NCBI RefSeq assembly: GCF_026153295.1
Contig: NZ_CP110617.1
Coordinates: 1 to 64,000, forward strand
DNA from: Rhodococcus antarcticus
GTDB lineage: Bacteria; Actinomycetota; Actinomycetes; Mycobacteriales; Mycobacteriaceae
Reading direction: 5' to 3'
Length of the DNA stretch: 64,000 nt
Position 1 is the first letter of the stretch. Each line of letters starts with the position of its first letter. Below the pieces are notes generated by a model. That model worked only from the letters and a program-made list of their open reading frames with translations, was not told where the DNA came from and searched no databases. The position numbers and the translations under genes were made by a program. Below, piece by piece: positions 52,567 through 60,744 of this stretch.

Positions 52567-52808
52567 TGGGTGGGTTCGGGATGGGTGTCGGGTGGCTGTT
52601 CGGGCTGCTGGTGCTGGCCGGGGTGGTGGCGTTGGTGGTGGTCGGGGTGCGCGCAGCGCGCGGCGGGATCGGGGGTGGACCCATCCGGTCGACGCCCGCC
52701 GACCGATCAGCGGGAGCACGGCAGATCCTGGAGCAGCGGTACGCCCGGGGTGAGCTCAGCACCGAGGAGTACCAGGAACGACGCGAGACCCTCGGCGGCG
52801 GCTCGTGA
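52566..52808 (+). CDS. Small membrane protein with SHOCT domain
   Basis: 80 residues from ATG 52566 (or GTG 52563). Helix (GWLFGLLVLAGVVALVVVGV), then SHOCT domain (ARQILEQRYARGELSTEEYQ). It overlaps both the previous gene and the oxidase gene (GTGA), so it is tied to the multicopper oxidase in expression. Confidence 0.85.
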   Translation: MGGFGMGVGWLFGLLVLAGVVALVVVGVRAARGGIGGGPIRSTPADRSAGARQILEQRYARGELSTEEYQERRETLGGGS

Positions 52809-54247
52809 CCGGGGCCATCAGCCGCCGGAGCTTCCTTCTCGTTGGTGGCGCCGGAGTCGTTGCCACCGCGGTCGGCGGCATCGGACGGGTCCGCTCGTCC
52901 GGGTCGGGCTTCGACCCGGTCGTCGGTGGGCCGCTGCGGTCGCCCCCGGTGCTGGCCAGCTCGGGTGGGGTGCTGGTGGCCACGTTGGAGGCGGCGCGGT
53001 CCCAGCTACCGGTGGCCGGTCGGGTGGTGACCGCACTGGGGTACAACGGTGGGCTGCCGGGCCCGACGCTGCGGGTGCACCCCGGTGACCTGGTGGGGGT
53101 GAGCCTGGTCAACCGGTTGGACGTGCCGACGAACCTGCACGTGCACGGCCTGACCGTGTCACCCGAGGGCAACGGGGACAACGTGTTCCGGCGGGTGGCC
53201 CCGGGGGAGACCGGGCAGTACGAGTACCGGCTGCCGGCGGATCACCCACCGGGGGTCTTCTGGTACCACCCGCACGTGCACGGGGCGGTCGCCGACCAGG
53301 TCTTCGGTGGCCTCTACGGCGCGATCATCGTCGAGGACCCCGCCGCCAGCGCGATCGCGGCCCGGGACGAGGTGATGGTCATCTCCGACACCACCATCGA
53401 CGGCGGCGAGGTCTCCGGGTCGGTGTCGGCGATGCAGCGGATGCGTGGGCGGGAGGGTGAGCTGCTGCTGCTCAACGGACAGGCCAGCCCGACGATCGCT
53501 GCGCGCCCCGGGGAGCGGGTGCGGTGGCGGGTGGTCAACGCGTGCGCGTCCCGCTACGTGACCCTGCAGCTCGAGGGTCACCGGTTCGGCGTGCTCGGGG
53601 TCGACTCCGGGCGCACCGCGGCGCCGCAGGACACCGAGCAGGTGACCCTCGCCCCGGGCAACCGGGCCGACCTCCTGATCACCGCCGCCGCCGGGCGCAG
53701 CGTGCTGCGCGCCCTTCCCCACGACCGGGGCGGGTCGATGATGGGCGGCACGAGCACCGGGCAGGCGACGACGCTGGCCACCCTGGAGGTGACCGGTGAG
53801 CAGGCCGCCGCACCGTCGCCGGTGCCCGTGCAGCCGGTGCCCACCGACCTGCGGGGTGCCCAGATCTCCGGGCGACGCACCCTGACCTTCGCCATGGGCA
53901 TGGGCATGGGGATGGGTGGCGGTATGACGGCCACCATCGACGGGGCGACGTTCGACCCGCGGCGGGTCGATCAGGATCCCCGCTCGGGCACCGTGGAGGA
54001 GTGGGTGCTGCGCAACACCTCGACCCTGAGCCACCCGGTGCACCTGCACGTCTGGCCGATGCAGGTCGTCAGCCAGGACGGCACCCTGGTGGCGGGCGTC
54101 GTCGTCCGGGACGTCGTCGACGTCCCGGCCGGCGCCAGCGTCACGGTGCGCATCGCGTTCACCGGACCGGTGGGTCGCACCGTCTACCACTGCCACATCC
54201 TCGACCACGAGGATGCCGGGATGATGGGCGTCGTCGACGTCCGTTGA
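52805..54247 (+). CDS. Multicopper oxidase
   Basis: A 480-residue protein from GTG 52805. Twin-arginine-like signal (SRRSFLLVGGAGVVATA). Copper motifs in order: LHVHGLTV, FWYHPHVHG, HPVHLHVWPM and YHCHILDHEDAGMM. Three cupredoxin domains and a Met-rich stretch (AMGMGMGMGGGM) like CueO. It would oxidise Cu(I) or organic substrates outside the membrane. A cupredoxin lipoprotein lies 6 kb upstream. Confidence 0.92.
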   Translation: MTGAISRRSFLLVGGAGVVATAVGGIGRVRSSGSGFDPVVGGPLRSPPVLASSGGVLVATLEAARSQLPVAGRVVTALGYNGGLPGPTLRVHPGDLVGVSLVNRLDVPTNLHVHGLTVSPEGNGDNVFRRVAPGETGQYEYRLPADHPPGVFWYHPHVHGAVADQVFGGLYGAIIVEDPAASAIAARDEVMVISDTTIDGGEVSGSVSAMQRMRGREGELLLLNGQASPTIAARPGERVRWRVVNACASRYVTLQLEGHRFGVLGVDSGRTAAPQDTEQVTLAPGNRADLLITAAAGRSVLRALPHDRGGSMMGGTSTGQATTLATLEVTGEQAAAPSPVPVQPVPTDLRGAQISGRRTLTFAMGMGMGMGGGMTATIDGATFDPRRVDQDPRSGTVEEWVLRNTSTLSHPVHLHVWPMQVVSQDGTLVAGVVVRDVVDVPAGASVTVRIAFTGPVGRTVYHCHILDHEDAGMMGVVDVR

Positions 54248-54255
54248 GCCATCGA

Positions 54256-54870
54256 TTATCGGGATGCCTCAGCGTGTGGGTCCGGCGCGGGCAGGGCATG
54301 GAGGTCTCGTCGCATGATGAGGCGTGGCATGCCGCTCGCTACGGCACCGGTGGTGCCCACGACTCGAAATCCGGCGCGTTCGAACATTGACCTGGTCCCA
54401 ACGAACGCCATCGTCAGATCCATCCGATCCGGAGGGTCGACCGGATGCGCCTCTACTGCTGGCGCTCCATGGGAGGCGGCGTAGGCAACCGCACCTTCGA
54501 GCAGGGGTGCCGTCACACCTTGTCGGCGATGACCGGAGCGGACGACAACGCACACGATGCTCCACACCGGCAGGTCATCGATGGGGCGGATGAGACGGGA
54601 GTGTGCCAGCCGCGAGATCTCGGTGCGGGGGCCGATGTTGCACCATCCGACCGGCTCGCCGTCCCGGTAGATCACGACTCCTGGCGGATGATCACGCTCG
54701 CACAGGGACCGCATGGCCTGCTCACGGCTCCCGCCGCCAAGTTCCTCGATCTCACCAGCCCGCAGCCGATGCGACAGACACCAGCAATGGTTAGCACGGC
54801 GGGTGCGGTTGATGACGTCAGCAAAGTCCTCAAAGCGATCCGGTGTCAGCGGATGCGTCTCCCAAGTCAC
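54256..54870 (-). CDS. GNAT-family N-acetyltransferase
   Basis: 204 residues from GTG 54870 (GGAG upstream); the frame is open further but unlike the family. WCNIGPRTEISRL, then VWSIVCVVVRSGHRRQGVTA and LLEGAVAYAASHGAPAVEAH form the acetyl-CoA fold (the V-x-x-x-x-R-x-x-G/A segment is RSGHRRQGVT). FVGTRSMFERAGFRVV is the usual C-terminal part. Substrate unknown. It is divergent from the MerR gene. Confidence 0.85.
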   Translation of the reverse strand: MTWETHPLTPDRFEDFADVINRTRRANHCWCLSHRLRAGEIEELGGGSREQAMRSLCERDHPPGVVIYRDGEPVGWCNIGPRTEISRLAHSRLIRPIDDLPVWSIVCVVVRSGHRRQGVTAPLLEGAVAYAASHGAPAVEAHPVDPPDRMDLTMAFVGTRSMFERAGFRVVGTTGAVASGMPRLIMRRDLHALPAPDPHAEASR

Positions 54871-54973
54871 GCTGCCACTCCACCACGGCCCGCCGACACT
54901 GGAGGCGGATCCGGCGACCGGGACGTCTTGAGCGTCGGTGGCGGCCAAGCCCAGGTTGATCCTGGACTCGCGC

Positions 54974-55005
54974 TTGACCTTGACGCTGCGGCAACTTCTA
55001 GCGTC
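54974..55005 (+). promoter_or_regulatory. MerR-type promoter with dyad
   Basis: TTGACCTTGACG (54974-54985) overlaps the dyad GACGCT (54982-54987) / AGCGTC (55000-55005) with a 12-nt spacer, 40 bases upstream of the MerR gene. Typical for MerR autoregulation. Confidence 0.5.
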
Positions 55006-55045
55006 GGCTGTGACCGGCACCAAGCCGGTCGGGAGGACGGGTGAG

Positions 55046-55804
55046 ATGACCTGGTCGATCACCGAGGTGGCCCGGATGTCGAAGGTGACGTCTCGGACGC
55101 TGCGGCACTACGACCAGATCGGTCTGCTCACGCCGGCGCACGTCAGCAGCAACGGCTACCGCTACTACGAGCAGGAGCAGCTGCTCAGACTGCAGCGCGT
55201 GTTGCTGCTGCGCGAGCTCGGCCTCGGGCTCACCGCGATCGCGGCGGTGCTGGGCGGCGAACAGGACCAGGTTGAGGCGCTGCGCGTGCACGAGCAGGAC
55301 CTGCGCTCCGAGGGTGCCCGGCTGGCCCGGCTCGCCGACACCGTCTCCCGCACCAGCACGCAGATCCGAGGAGGAGAGCAGATGAGCGCCGACGAGATGT
55401 TCGAAGGCTTCACCGCCCGGCAGGCCCGCTACGAGGAGAAGCTGGTCACCGAGCACGGCGAAGGCGTGCGCGAGCACTTCCGCAGCGCCAAGACGACCAC
55501 GAAGGACTGGGGCAAGGCGGAGTACGCCGACGCCGAACACCGCCAGGTCGAGCTCGACGACCGGATGATCACGGTCATGCGGTCCGGGGCAGCACCGGAT
55601 TCCGCCGCGGCCCAGGACGTGATTGCCGACCACCACGCCGAGATCAGCAGGTTCTGGACCCCGAACCGGGAGAGCTACACCGGCCTGGGGCGCACCTACG
55701 TCCAAGACCCGCAGTTCAAGACCAGGTACGACGCCAAGGCGCCAGGGCTCGCGAAGTTCCTGCGCGACGCCATCACCGGCTACGCGGCGCAGCACCTCAC
55801 CTGA
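55046..55804 (+). CDS. MerR-family regulator, TipA-like
   Basis: A 252-residue protein; GGGAGG precedes ATG 55046. MerR DNA-binding domain (ITEVARMSKVTSRTLRHYDQ, IGLLTPAHVSSNGYRYYEQE), then a coiled coil and a C-terminal TipAS-like drug-binding domain (RAQDVIADHH-like: AAQDVIADHHAEISRFW, then YVQDPQFKTRYDAKAPGLAK). It activates transcription on binding a ligand such as a peptide antibiotic. Confidence 0.88.
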   Translation: MTWSITEVARMSKVTSRTLRHYDQIGLLTPAHVSSNGYRYYEQEQLLRLQRVLLLRELGLGLTAIAAVLGGEQDQVEALRVHEQDLRSEGARLARLADTVSRTSTQIRGGEQMSADEMFEGFTARQARYEEKLVTEHGEGVREHFRSAKTTTKDWGKAEYADAEHRQVELDDRMITVMRSGAAPDSAAAQDVIADHHAEISRFWTPNRESYTGLGRTYVQDPQFKTRYDAKAPGLAKFLRDAITGYAAQHLT

Positions 55805-55910
55805 GGTCACAAGGCTCTCGACGCGCCAAGTACCTCACTAACGAAGTGGTCGAGAGCCGAGTCGGCCGTCCGGCAGCCGATCGACCAGCGGTCGGCGGCA
55901 GGCTCTCCCG

Positions 55911-56291
55911 TCAGCCCGCGTCGAGCTCGGCGATGAGACGCTTCGCCGCGGTGTTCCGGTAGGAGGCGTCGATAAGCTCCCGCACCTGCGGCCAGGCCGC
56001 CCTGTCGGCAGTGAGGTCGACGCCGATCCAGCCGTGGCTGCCGAGGTATCCTGGTACGTACGTCCGGGAGTCCGCGACGAGTGCCGCGCGCTCGTTCGCG
56101 TCTGGCAGCACCAGCAGCAACTGGTGGTGCTCGACCCAGACGCCGTCGACCTTCACCGATCCGCCGTAGTAGGCGAACACTTTCGTCGTGAAGAACGTCG
56201 GCCGCCCGTGCGAGATCTTCTCGGCGCTGCCCGGAAAGTCGAGCGCGAGCTGCCGAACCCGGGCGAGCACCGGGTCGTCGTCGCCGAACAT
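55911..56291 (-). CDS. MmcQ/YjbR-family protein
   Basis: 126 residues from ATG 56291: VRQLALDFPGSAEKISHGRP, FFTTKVFAYYGG, then GWIGVDLTADRAAWPQVREL and AELDAG. A complete CyaY-like fold of the MmcQ/YjbR family. Function is DNA binding in some members. Monocistronic. Confidence 0.85.
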   Translation of the reverse strand: MFGDDDPVLARVRQLALDFPGSAEKISHGRPTFFTTKVFAYYGGSVKVDGVWVEHHQLLLVLPDANERAALVADSRTYVPGYLGSHGWIGVDLTADRAAWPQVRELIDASYRNTAAKRLIAELDAG

Positions 56292-56563
56292 GATCGGGTG
56301 GCCCACGCCGTGACTGTAGGCAGGTGCCAGCGGCCAGTCGATGGCCGCCGCACCAACCACGTGGGTGTGAGCCCCCGGGCACGCGGGGACGGCTACGGCT
56401 ACGCCCTGCTCGCCGAGGAGTGGCACACAGCCCACGCGCTCACGCACCCTGAGGACTCCGAATACCGATCGCGCCGTGGCGCCTCCAGGGCCTGGCCGGC
56501 CCCCCTTTTGCGCCGGTGGGTTCGACGCGGCGAGCGAACGGATGCTTCCGCGGCTTCGTGGTG

Positions 56564-56845
56564 CTAAGTGACGTGGAACTCGATGCGGTAGACGAGCGTC
56601 TCGTCGGTGATCGGGCCGGCGTGAGCGGCGCGACTACGAAGCGTCTCCAGATCGCACTCACCTGCGCGTCGGACATCCTCGGACGTCACAGCAGAGAAGG
56701 GCAGCAGCTCGACGGAGTCGATCTCGATGACGACACCGGCGGTCGCGTATCGACCGCCGACCTTGACCTTCAGGCGGCTCCAGAGGCGGATCGAGACAGT
56801 AATTTCGCCCCCGGCCACAGGCTCTCGCAGCTCGTGAGCAAACAT
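56564..56845 (-). CDS. Small ASCH-like protein
   Basis: 93 residues from ATG 56845 (GTG 56848 is an alternative): ELREPVAGGEITVSIRLWSR, then GVVIEIDSVELLPFSAVTSE and LRSRAAHAGPI. This matches small ASCH/PUA-like proteins thought to bind RNA. Complete. Confidence 0.7.
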   Translation of the reverse strand: MFAHELREPVAGGEITVSIRLWSRLKVKVGGRYATAGVVIEIDSVELLPFSAVTSEDVRRAGECDLETLRSRAAHAGPITDETLVYRIEFHVT

Positions 56846-56941
56846 CACAGTTCGAGGCTACTGAGGACGCCGTCCGTCGCCAACGACCTCAACTAACAGC
56901 GTTGAGCGCGTCCCGACAGCCCAACCCTCGATGGTTTGGGT

Positions 56942-57454
56942 TCAGGTGGACGCCGGGGTTCGGCGGGCGGACCGGTCGGCCTGGAGGGCGACTGCAACCA
57001 CGCGGGGCACGTGGGGGTTGATGTCAGTTCCGAGGGCGGCCAGCTGCCGCACCAGCGAGCTGGAGATGTGGCTGGTGTCGTGACCGGCGGGCAGGAACAG
57101 GGTCTGGATACCCCCGAGGTCGTGGTTGGCGTGCGCCATCGGGATCTCGTGCGCGGCGTCGGTCGATGAGCGCAGGCCCCTCACGATGGTCGCGGCGCCG
57201 ACGTCGAGGCAGTAGTCGACGAGCAGGCCGGAGGTGAGTACGTCGACCACAACGTCGCCCGCGACGCCGGCGTCCGTGAGCGCTGTGCGGACGAGGTCTG
57301 CGCGGACGTCGGTCGGCAGCAAGGCGCTCTTGCCCGGGTTGTGGGTAACAAGGACCTGGACGCGGTCGAACAGGGCCGCGGTTCTGACGATGACGTCGAC
57401 GTGGCCGAGGGTCACCGGGTCGAACGACCCGGGCACGACGGCGACGCGCAGCAT
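56942..57454 (-). CDS. coaD: Pantetheine-phosphate adenylyltransferase (CoaD)
   Basis: A 170-residue enzyme from ATG 57454. Nucleotidyltransferase start VVPGSFDPVTLGHVDVI with the T-x-G-H motif, then RADLVRTAL, IVRGLRSSTDAAHEI and HISSSLVRQLAALGTDI. It makes dephospho-CoA. Normally a single chromosomal gene beside rsmD; here ASCH and SHOCT genes flank it, so it may be a second copy. The tail is about 10 residues longer than usual. Confidence 0.93.
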   Translation of the reverse strand: MLRVAVVPGSFDPVTLGHVDVIVRTAALFDRVQVLVTHNPGKSALLPTDVRADLVRTALTDAGVAGDVVVDVLTSGLLVDYCLDVGAATIVRGLRSSTDAAHEIPMAHANHDLGGIQTLFLPAGHDTSHISSSLVRQLAALGTDINPHVPRVVAVALQADRSARRTPAST

Positions 57455-57724
57455 GGGGTCACGGTATCGCCGGGCGCTTCGTCGCCCTCGGACTCCAAGG
57501 CCATCCACCCCCGAGCGGCTCGCAAGCCGACCCTGTTCCGGTCACCGATCGGTGCCCCGGGCACCCCGCCGAAGAGCGCACCGGTGGGTCCTTCCTCGGC
57601 CGCCGGTTCGGTCGCCGCTGACCTGCCCCACCCTGCTGGGTGACCCGGACCCCGATCCCGGTGACGATGCCCAACGCCACCGCTCATGCCGTTACGTCCA
57701 CGTCGGACGAGAGCCCTGTTGATG

Positions 57725-57786
57725 CGCGGCGCAGCGAAGACCAGTACCGCAGGGCCGCCCGAGGTACTGGTCTTCGCTGCGCCGCG
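57725..57786. repeat. 24-bp perfect inverted repeat (long hairpin)
   Basis: Arms 57725-57748 and 57763-57786 pair perfectly around 14 bases. It lies in a 410-base gene-free stretch (57455-57867) between two minus-strand genes. The stem is longer than a usual terminator; it may be a small mobile repeat or a strong structure. Confidence 0.7.
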
Positions 57787-57867
57787 GCCGGGGCTGAGCT
57801 TTCTCCTACGACGTGACGGGGTTCGGCGACGTCAAGGCGGGTGCGGGTGCGGGCGCTGTTCGCCGGG

Positions 57868-58155
57868 TCAGCTCCAGTAGGTGAGAGCGGAGAGGCGCCG
57901 CTCGTACTCCTCGTCGTCGATCTCACCGGCGGCGTAGCGCTCACGCAGTCGCGTGAGTGCCGGGTCGCCGGACGGAGTGGCCGTGCGCGGGAGGGCCGTG
58001 TGCGGGAGGGCCGTGTGCGGGAGGGCCGTGCGATGGGGTCGTGGGGCTGCGAGCCGGTGGTAGAGCCGGACTCCGCCGACCACCACCACCGCAAGGGCGG
58101 CCAGCATGACGAGGGACACGAGGAGTCCGAGAGAGCTACTTCCGTTCATCATCAT
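57868..58155 (-). CDS. Small membrane protein with SHOCT domain
   Basis: 95 residues from ATG 58155 (three ATGs in a row; GGAGAG upstream). Helix SLGLLVSLVMLAALAVVVVG, a tandem TALPH repeat (15-bp units near 57985-58030), and a SHOCT domain (TRLRERYAAGEIDDEEYERR). Third member of this type in the window. Confidence 0.85.
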   Translation of the reverse strand: MMMNGSSSLGLLVSLVMLAALAVVVVGGVRLYHRLAAPRPHRTALPHTALPHTALPRTATPSGDPALTRLRERYAAGEIDDEEYERRLSALTYWS

Positions 58156-58287
58156 GAGTTGCTCTCCTGCTCGATGGGCGGGTGCGGCTGGACACGGTGG
58201 GTGGGTAGGACGTTCCGGGGCACTGGGCGGGCCCGGTGCCGGCACCACGGATCTGATCCGCCGTCACCGCTCTTCGTCCTGTAGAGT

Positions 58288-58301
58288 TCCGTATGTACGG
58301 A
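58288..58301. promoter_or_regulatory. 14-base palindrome before the MBL-rhodanese gene
   Basis: TCCGTATGTACGGA, perfect, in the divergent region between the SHOCT gene (start 58155) and the GTG at 58329. Confidence 0.45.
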
Positions 58302-58328
58302 CATATTCTACCGCTGTTGGAGGTTGAC

Positions 58329-59684
58329 GTGCACGTCGAGACCATCGAGACCCCGTCGCTGGGTGACCGCTCCTACCTTGTCCATGATGGTCGGGTTGCC
58401 CTGGTGGTGGACCCGCAGCGCGACGTGGACCGGGTCCTGGATGCCGCGGAGACGGCGGGGGTGCGGATCGGGTGCGTGGCCGAGACCCACATGCACAACG
58501 ACTACGTGACCGGTGGTCTCGTGCTGGCCACCGACCTCGGGGTGGACTACCTGGTCAACGCCGCGGACCCGGTGGCCTTCGCCCGGCGTGGGGTCACCGG
58601 CGGTGAGGTGGTGCAGGTGGGGGAGCTGCGGGTCGAGGTCGTCGCCACCCCCGGGCACACCGAGACCCACCTGTCCTTCGTGGTCACCCACGACGGTCAG
58701 GAGGCCGTGTTCTCCGGCGGCAGCCTGCTCTTCGGCTCGGTCGGGCGCACCGACCTGCTCGGACCCGACCTGACCCAGCAGCTGACCCACGCCCAGTTCC
58801 ACTCCGTGCGGGCCATCGCCGCCGCGGCCGCGGAGGACGCCGAGCTCTACCCCACCCACGGGTTCGGCTCCTTCTGCTCCTCGGGCCCGGCCACCGGTGC
58901 GAACCACTCCACGGTGGGGGAGCAGGTCCGCACCAACCACGCCTTTACCACCACCGACGAGGACACCTTCGTCACCGACCTCATCAACGGTCTCGCCGCC
59001 TACCCCACCTACTACGCGCACATGGGCCCAGCCAACGCCGCGGGACCGGGCCCGGCGGACCTGAGCGTGCCGGCCCCGCTGACCGCGGCCGAGCTGCGCC
59101 GCCGGCTGGACGACGGGGGGTGGGTGGTGGACCTGCGCACCCGCACCACCTTCGCCGACGGCCACCTCGCAGGCGCCCTGAACGTGGAGATGGGCGGCAG
59201 CTTCGTGACCTACCTGGGCTGGACCCTGCCCTACGACCAGCCGATCACCCTGCTGGGCAGCGAGGACGACGTCCGCGAAGGAGTCCGCGAGCTGGCCCGC
59301 ATCGGCCTCGACCACCCGACCGCGGCCATCGGCGACGACCCGAACACCCTGGCCGGGGACCACCGGCTGAGCTCCTACCGCCGGGTCGGGTGGGCCGAGG
59401 TCGCCGCCGAGACCCCCACGGTGATCCTCGACGTCCGCCGCACCGACGAGTACGCCGACGGGCACCTCCCTGGTGCGGTCAACATCCCCCTGTCCGACCT
59501 GCTGGAGCGGATCGCCGACGTGCCCGACGGGCAGGTGTGGGTGCACTGCGCGTCCGGGTTCCGCTCCTCCATCGGGGCGAGCATCCTCGACCGCGCCGGC
59601 CGCCACCCCGTCTACATCGACGCCAGCTTCGACGACGCCGCCGCCGCCGGGCTCACCATCGAGACTGTCCAACCCGCCGGCTGA
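58329..59684 (+). CDS. MBL-fold hydrolase fused to two rhodanese domains
   Basis: A 451-residue protein; GGAGG precedes GTG 58329. MBL metal site: ETHMHNDYVTGG (HxHxD), then ATPGHTETHLSF and GSVGRTDL, like the persulfide dioxygenase ETHE1. Rhodanese 1 (WVVDLRTRTTFADGHLAGAL) has no active Cys; rhodanese 2 has it in VWVHCASGFRSSIG. It would oxidise or relay persulfide sulfur, like CstB. This fits the CstR-like sensor 10 kb upstream. Confidence 0.9.
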   Translation: MHVETIETPSLGDRSYLVHDGRVALVVDPQRDVDRVLDAAETAGVRIGCVAETHMHNDYVTGGLVLATDLGVDYLVNAADPVAFARRGVTGGEVVQVGELRVEVVATPGHTETHLSFVVTHDGQEAVFSGGSLLFGSVGRTDLLGPDLTQQLTHAQFHSVRAIAAAAAEDAELYPTHGFGSFCSSGPATGANHSTVGEQVRTNHAFTTTDEDTFVTDLINGLAAYPTYYAHMGPANAAGPGPADLSVPAPLTAAELRRRLDDGGWVVDLRTRTTFADGHLAGALNVEMGGSFVTYLGWTLPYDQPITLLGSEDDVREGVRELARIGLDHPTAAIGDDPNTLAGDHRLSSYRRVGWAEVAAETPTVILDVRRTDEYADGHLPGAVNIPLSDLLERIADVPDGQVWVHCASGFRSSIGASILDRAGRHPVYIDASFDDAAAAGLTIETVQPAG

Positions 59685-59732
59685 GTCCGATCTCCCGACC
59701 CTACGATGCTGGTTGTACGAGCAACAGAACAC

Positions 59733-59744
59733 AGTGACGTCACT
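59733..59744. promoter_or_regulatory. 12-base palindrome upstream of the GntR gene
   Basis: AGTGACGTCACT, perfect, 15 bases before ATG 59759. Candidate operator for autoregulation. Confidence 0.45.
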
Positions 59745-59758
59745 TGTCCGGAGACCCG

Positions 59759-60535
59759 ATGACCCGCTCCACCACGCCGGCACCGCTCGACCGAACGAGT
59801 CCTCTCCCGCTGTGGGCCCAGCTGCTCGACGAACTGCGCCGCCGGCTCCGCGCCGGGGCCTTCGGGGAGGCGTTCCCGGGCGAGTTGGAGCTCGTCACCG
59901 ACTACGGGGTGTCCCGGCACACCGTCCGGGAGGCGCTGCGCCGACTGCGGGACGAGGGCGTGCTCGACTCCTCCCGGGGCCGGGGCACCCGCGTGCGACG
60001 GACCGCGATCGAGCAACCCCTCGGCAGCATCTACAGCCTGTTCCGTCAGGTCGAGAGCCAGGGGATGACGCAGGAGAGCATCGTCCTGGACCAGGGCCGG
60101 GTCGAGAACTCCGACGCTGCCACCGCCCTCGGGTTGGCCGAGGACGCCGAGCTGTTCCACCTCGAGCGGATCCGCTGCGCCGACGGGGCACCGCTGGCCC
60201 ACGACCAGGTGTGGCTGCCCTGGGAGCTGGGCAGTGCCCTGATGGAAGCTGACTTCACCCACGCCGCCCTCTACGACGAGCTCGCCACTCGGTGCGCAGT
60301 GCGCATCACCCAAGGTCGGGAGCAGATCTCCGCGGTCGTCCCCACCCCGGCGCAACGCACGCAGCTCGCCGTGCCCCGGGGGAGTGCGTGCTTCGCCATC
60401 GAACGGACCGGCAGCACCACACGCACCCCGGTGGAGCACCGCCGCTCCCTGATCCGGGCCGACGTGTTCTCGTTGCTCGCGGAATGGTCACCCCGGGGGT
60501 ACTCGCTGAACTCCGCCACCTCCCGCCACGGCTGA
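59759..60535 (+). CDS. GntR-family regulator with UTRA domain
   Basis: A 258-residue protein from ATG 59759 (CGGAG upstream). N-terminal winged helix (LWAQLLDELRRRLRAG, then DYGVSRHTVREALRRLRDEG) and C-terminal UTRA ligand domain (LFHLERIRCADGAPLAHDQV, then AACFAIERTGSTT-like CFAIERTGSTTRTP). HutC-type. It follows the MBL-rhodanese gene by 75 bases and may regulate it. Confidence 0.9.
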   Translation: MTRSTTPAPLDRTSPLPLWAQLLDELRRRLRAGAFGEAFPGELELVTDYGVSRHTVREALRRLRDEGVLDSSRGRGTRVRRTAIEQPLGSIYSLFRQVESQGMTQESIVLDQGRVENSDAATALGLAEDAELFHLERIRCADGAPLAHDQVWLPWELGSALMEADFTHAALYDELATRCAVRITQGREQISAVVPTPAQRTQLAVPRGSACFAIERTGSTTRTPVEHRRSLIRADVFSLLAEWSPRGYSLNSATSRHG

Positions 60536-60580
60536 CGGCGCTCGCGGGCACCGGTGCAGGGACACCCACCGCAGTAGCGG

Positions 60581-60601
60581 CGCTCGGCGCTACGCCGAGC
60601 G
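60581..60601. terminator. 9-bp perfect hairpin between convergent genes
   Basis: CGCTCGGCG (60581-60589), loop CTA, CGCCGAGCG (60593-60601). Bidirectional terminator between gntR and the M56 gene. Confidence 0.6.
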
Positions 60602-60744
60602 GCCGAACCCGCCGTCCCCAGACCCACGCTGCCCCGCCCGGCCACGGCCACGTCGTCGTCTGCTCCGGGACTGGGGTCGCCGTGCAGGTCCGCACCGCGC
60701 TGCTGCAGGTGCACCACTGTCAGGTCAAGACGGGGGACAGGTCG

